From Longimicrobiales bacterium (GTDB taxonomy: Bacteria; Gemmatimonadota; Gemmatimonadetes; Longimicrobiales; Gaopeijiaceae): a stretch of DNA of 5,806 nt. Positions 3,879 through 5,806 of this stretch are shown in pieces; positions within the stretch are counted from its first letter, which is position 1; every line of letters starts with the position of its first letter. A program made the translations under genes and the position numbers. The notes beneath the pieces were generated by a model that saw nothing but the letters and a program-made list of their open reading frames with translations, did no database searches and was not told the DNA's origin. The stretch lies in the NCBI GenBank assembly GCA_028280205.1, contig JANQME010000283.1:1-5806 (forward strand), given 5' to 3'.

Positions 3879-5806
3879 CTAACTCACGGGCGGCGACACC
3901 CGCATGATGAACAGGCCCTCACGCACGCTCGTGAAGATCACCAGACCGTCGGGGAAGAACGGATAGTTGCTCCACGCGCCGCTCGCGGTCGCGCTGAAGC
4001 CGGGCTCGTTCTCGTTGTACGGAGCGCTGTCGAAGTAGGCGATCTCGCGCGGGTTCTCCCGGTCGCTGATGTCCAGGACCCGCAGGCCGCTGCCGTAGTT
4101 CGACTGATACATCCGGTCGCCCGCGATGTAGAGGTTGTGGTCGGACGCCGGGACGGGCGCGAAGTACTCCCGTGCCAGGATGGGGTCGTCGAGGTCGGTG
4201 AGGTCCCAGACCAGCGTGCGTGTCCGGTCGACGTTGCCGGCCGTCTCGTCGCCCTCGTCGTTCATGTAGAAGTACCGCTGATCCTCGTCGAACCAGCCCT
4301 GGTGCGCGTACGCGACGTTCGGGTAGCTGACCCGCGCGACGGTGCGCGGATCCGACTTGTCCGTGACGTCCGCGATGTTGAGCTCCGACTCGTTCGAGCC
4401 GATGCACAGCTCGCGGCCCCGGTAGTCGTCGTCCGGGCCGCGATAGACGAGGCACTGCGCGTCGTGGGTGTAGCCGCGCCCGCCGCTGCTCGCGTCGTGG
4501 TAGCAGCCGGCGAAGGTCGGCCGCTCCGGGTCCGTGGCGTCGACCATGTGCAGCCCGCCGCCGCACGTCTGGCCCCCGCTGTTCGCTGCGACGATGTAGA
4601 GGAACTTCGTGACGGTGTCGGCGACGACGTTGTGGGCGCTGAAGATCTCGTGGTAGGTGGTGTCCGGCTCGAAGTCGACCGCCGCGCCGCCGACGTCGCG
4701 CAGGCGGGTCAGGTCGAAGACCTGCATGCCGTGCGCCCCGGCGCCGTCGGAGACGATGTAGGCATGATTGCCGATGACCTTGATGTCCCGCCAGACCGAG
4801 GGCCTGGAGCCGACCGTGCGGGGCAGGTTCCCCACGAGCCGGGGTGCGCTGGCGTCGGTCACGTCGACAAACGAGGCGCCGTCCCGTCGCGCGACGAGCG
4901 CGTAGCGCCGGTTCGTCTCGGGGTCGATCCACCCCCAGACGTCGTTCACCCACACGCCCCGCTCGCCGCCGAGATCGTCGACCGGCATATGCGCCACGAG
5001 CTCCATGTTCGTGCACGGGAAGTCGGCCATCCGGCCCTGCTGGCAACGCGTGCCCGTCTCGAGCGCGGCTCCGATGCGGTAGATGCGTCCTTCGAGCATC
5101 TGACTCGAGGCCCACGCGCCGGAGGAACGCTCGAAGGCCATGGCGCGGCCCTCGCCGAAGTCGCGGGTCGGCATGCCGACGACGACCCGACCCTCCGTCC
5201 CGGCGAGGGCGTAGCCGAAGCCGAGCGGCCACGTCCGGCCCTCGGTCTCGTCGGGATCGACCCGGGACGCGGCCCGCCACGTACCCTCGCCGTCGGGTAC
5301 GAAGCGGTAGACACGGCCGTCGGCCCCGTACGCGCCCGGTGCGCCGACCCAGAGCTCGTCGTCGACGGCCGCCAGGGAGAAGCCGAAGCGCGAGCCGCGC
5401 GGACCGTCGGACGGTCGGAGCGCCCCCGCGGCGGACCAGCTCCCGGAAGCCGACGGCCCGAGGAGCGCGCCCACACCGGCGCCGGGGGCGCCCACGAACG
5501 CCGCGTCCTCGGTGAGGAGGAGCCTGGTTCCCGCTCCCGCCCGCGGGGTCAGCGCTTCGGGAGGAAGCTCGACCGGCGACGGCGCGCCCCAGCCTCCGCC
5601 GGACGTGCGGTGTACCGCGTACGCAGCCCCACGGGCCGAATCCGCGGCGGGCGCACCCACCAGCAGGCGATCGCCTCGGCGGCTCAGGGCGCTGCCGAAC
5701 GCCCGTGCGCCGGTCTGCGCGGGCGGCTCGATCGTCGCATCGAGGCTCCACCCGTCGCCTCCACGCTCGTAGGCGTAGACGACCCCCGTTCCGCCCACGG
5801 ACGGAG
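3879..5806 (-). CDS. Choice-of-anchor B family protein with N-terminal FG-GAP/propeller-like repeats (5' end outside window)
   Basis: About 640 residues are visible; the frame stays open through the right edge. The first GTG in the window (5798-5796) lies inside a repeat, so the true start and any signal peptide are missing. Residues are numbered from that GTG. Residues about 33-230 hold four repeats of roughly 50 residues: FGxAL, then LLVGAP, then GxxYxxxR, then W (33-70, 88-121, 137-174, 193-229). The second has lost its FG. They are beta-propeller-like and resemble FG-GAP repeats. Residues about 252-636 match the choice-of-anchor B domain (TIGR04312): WGWIDPETNRRYALVARRDG, SFVDVTD, WRDIKVIGNHAYIVSDGAGAHGMQVFDLTRL, AHN, CGGGLHMVDATDP, GCYHD, GYTHDAQC, YRGPDDDYRGRELC, SNESELNIADVTDKSDP, AHQGWFDEDQRYFYMNDEGDE, TRTLVWDLTDLDDP, DHNLY, NYGSGLRVLDISD, GAWSNYPFFPDG. 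Six cysteines (C252, C262, C412, C432, C449, C465) suit disulfides outside the cytoplasm. The protein ends about 10 residues after the domain with no sorting tail. The biochemical role of the family is unknown; surface or periplasmic binding is the usual assumption. Confidence 0.93.
   Translation of the reverse strand, partial: PSVGGTGVVYAYERGGDGWSLDATIEPPAQTGARAFGSALSRRGDRLLVGAPAADSARGAAYAVHRTSGGGWGAPSPVELPPEALTPRAGAGTRLLLTEDAAFVGAPGAGVGALLGPSASGSWSAAGALRPSDGPRGSRFGFSLAAVDDELWVGAPGAYGADGRVYRFVPDGEGTWRAASRVDPDETEGRTWPLGFGYALAGTEGRVVVGMPTRDFGEGRAMAFERSSGAWASSQMLEGRIYRIGAALETGTRCQQGRMADFPCTNMELVAHMPVDDLGGERGVWVNDVWGWIDPETNRRYALVARRDGASFVDVTDASAPRLVGNLPRTVGSRPSVWRDIKVIGNHAYIVSDGAGAHGMQVFDLTRLRDVGGAAVDFEPDTTYHEIFSAHNVVADTVTKFLYIVAANSGGQTCGGGLHMVDATDPERPTFAGCYHDASSGGRGYTHDAQCLVYRGPDDDYRGRELCIGSNESELNIADVTDKSDPRTVARVSYPNVAYAHQGWFDEDQRYFYMNDEGDETAGNVDRTRTLVWDLTDLDDPILAREYFAPVPASDHNLYIAGDRMYQSNYGSGLRVLDISDRENPREIAYFDSAPYNENEPGFSATASGAWSNYPFFPDGLVIFTSVREGLFIMRVSPPVS

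Noticed and set aside
2396..3907. 503-codon plus-strand open frame antisense to the permease
   Set aside because: It is a GC-driven shadow: the translation is a hydrophilic Glu/Arg/Gly/His-rich string without domains, while the opposite strand has a full SLC13 permease with matching motifs.
3919..5751. 610-codon minus-strand open frame overlapping the choice-of-anchor B gene in another frame
   Set aside because: Extremely arginine-rich with no recognisable motif. The neighbouring frame encodes a complete conserved domain.
5796..5798. GTG as the start of the choice-of-anchor B gene
   Set aside because: It lies within a propeller-like repeat, the frame continues upstream to the window edge, and no signal peptide follows, so it is an internal valine codon.

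Overview
The window is a very GC-rich bacterial segment with four protein-coding genes packed closely together. Codons strongly favour G or C in the third position, so long open frames also appear antisense to the real genes. The gene content is a choice-of-anchor B protein with a beta-propeller-like N-terminus, a ToxR/CadC-type membrane regulator, a Tat-exported ankyrin protein with a WGFGDWE motif, and an SLC13 permease with RCK_C domains. This fits Gemmatimonadota or a similar high-GC Gram-negative lineage. The taxon is an inference from gene content and base composition; no rRNA or other marker is present.

Left part (1-1974): a gene-free edge (1-177) holds several GC-rich hairpins. Next comes a 272-residue Tat-exported ankyrin-repeat protein on the minus strand (178-996) with a strong Shine-Dalgarno sequence. 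A short divergent spacer follows, then a plus-strand gene (1105-1974) for a winged-helix DNA-binding protein with one membrane segment and a FlgO/TolB-N-like outer domain. The two genes share one promoter region of about 110-140 bp. It contains a 16-bp dyad and, at the regulator's 5' end, an imperfect 21-bp tandem duplication. The plausible reading is a regulator with its divergent target, but that is inferred from layout only.

Right part (1997-5806): two minus-strand genes 28 bp apart probably form an operon. The upstream gene runs off the right edge and encodes a large extracytoplasmic protein: four or more FG-GAP/propeller-like repeats, then a complete choice-of-anchor B domain (TIGR04312-like). 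The downstream gene encodes a 617-residue SLC13/DASS-type anion permease with two RCK_C (TrkA-C) domains in its central loop. The regulator and permease genes converge with only 22 bp between their stop codons, inside a long potential stem-loop.

No CRISPR array, transposon, tRNA, rRNA or defence system is visible, and I see no convincing new system. The best leads are the divergent regulator/ankyrin locus, with its in-frame tandem duplications and two overlapping four-codon mini-ORFs, and the pairing of a choice-of-anchor B protein with an RCK_C-gated permease.
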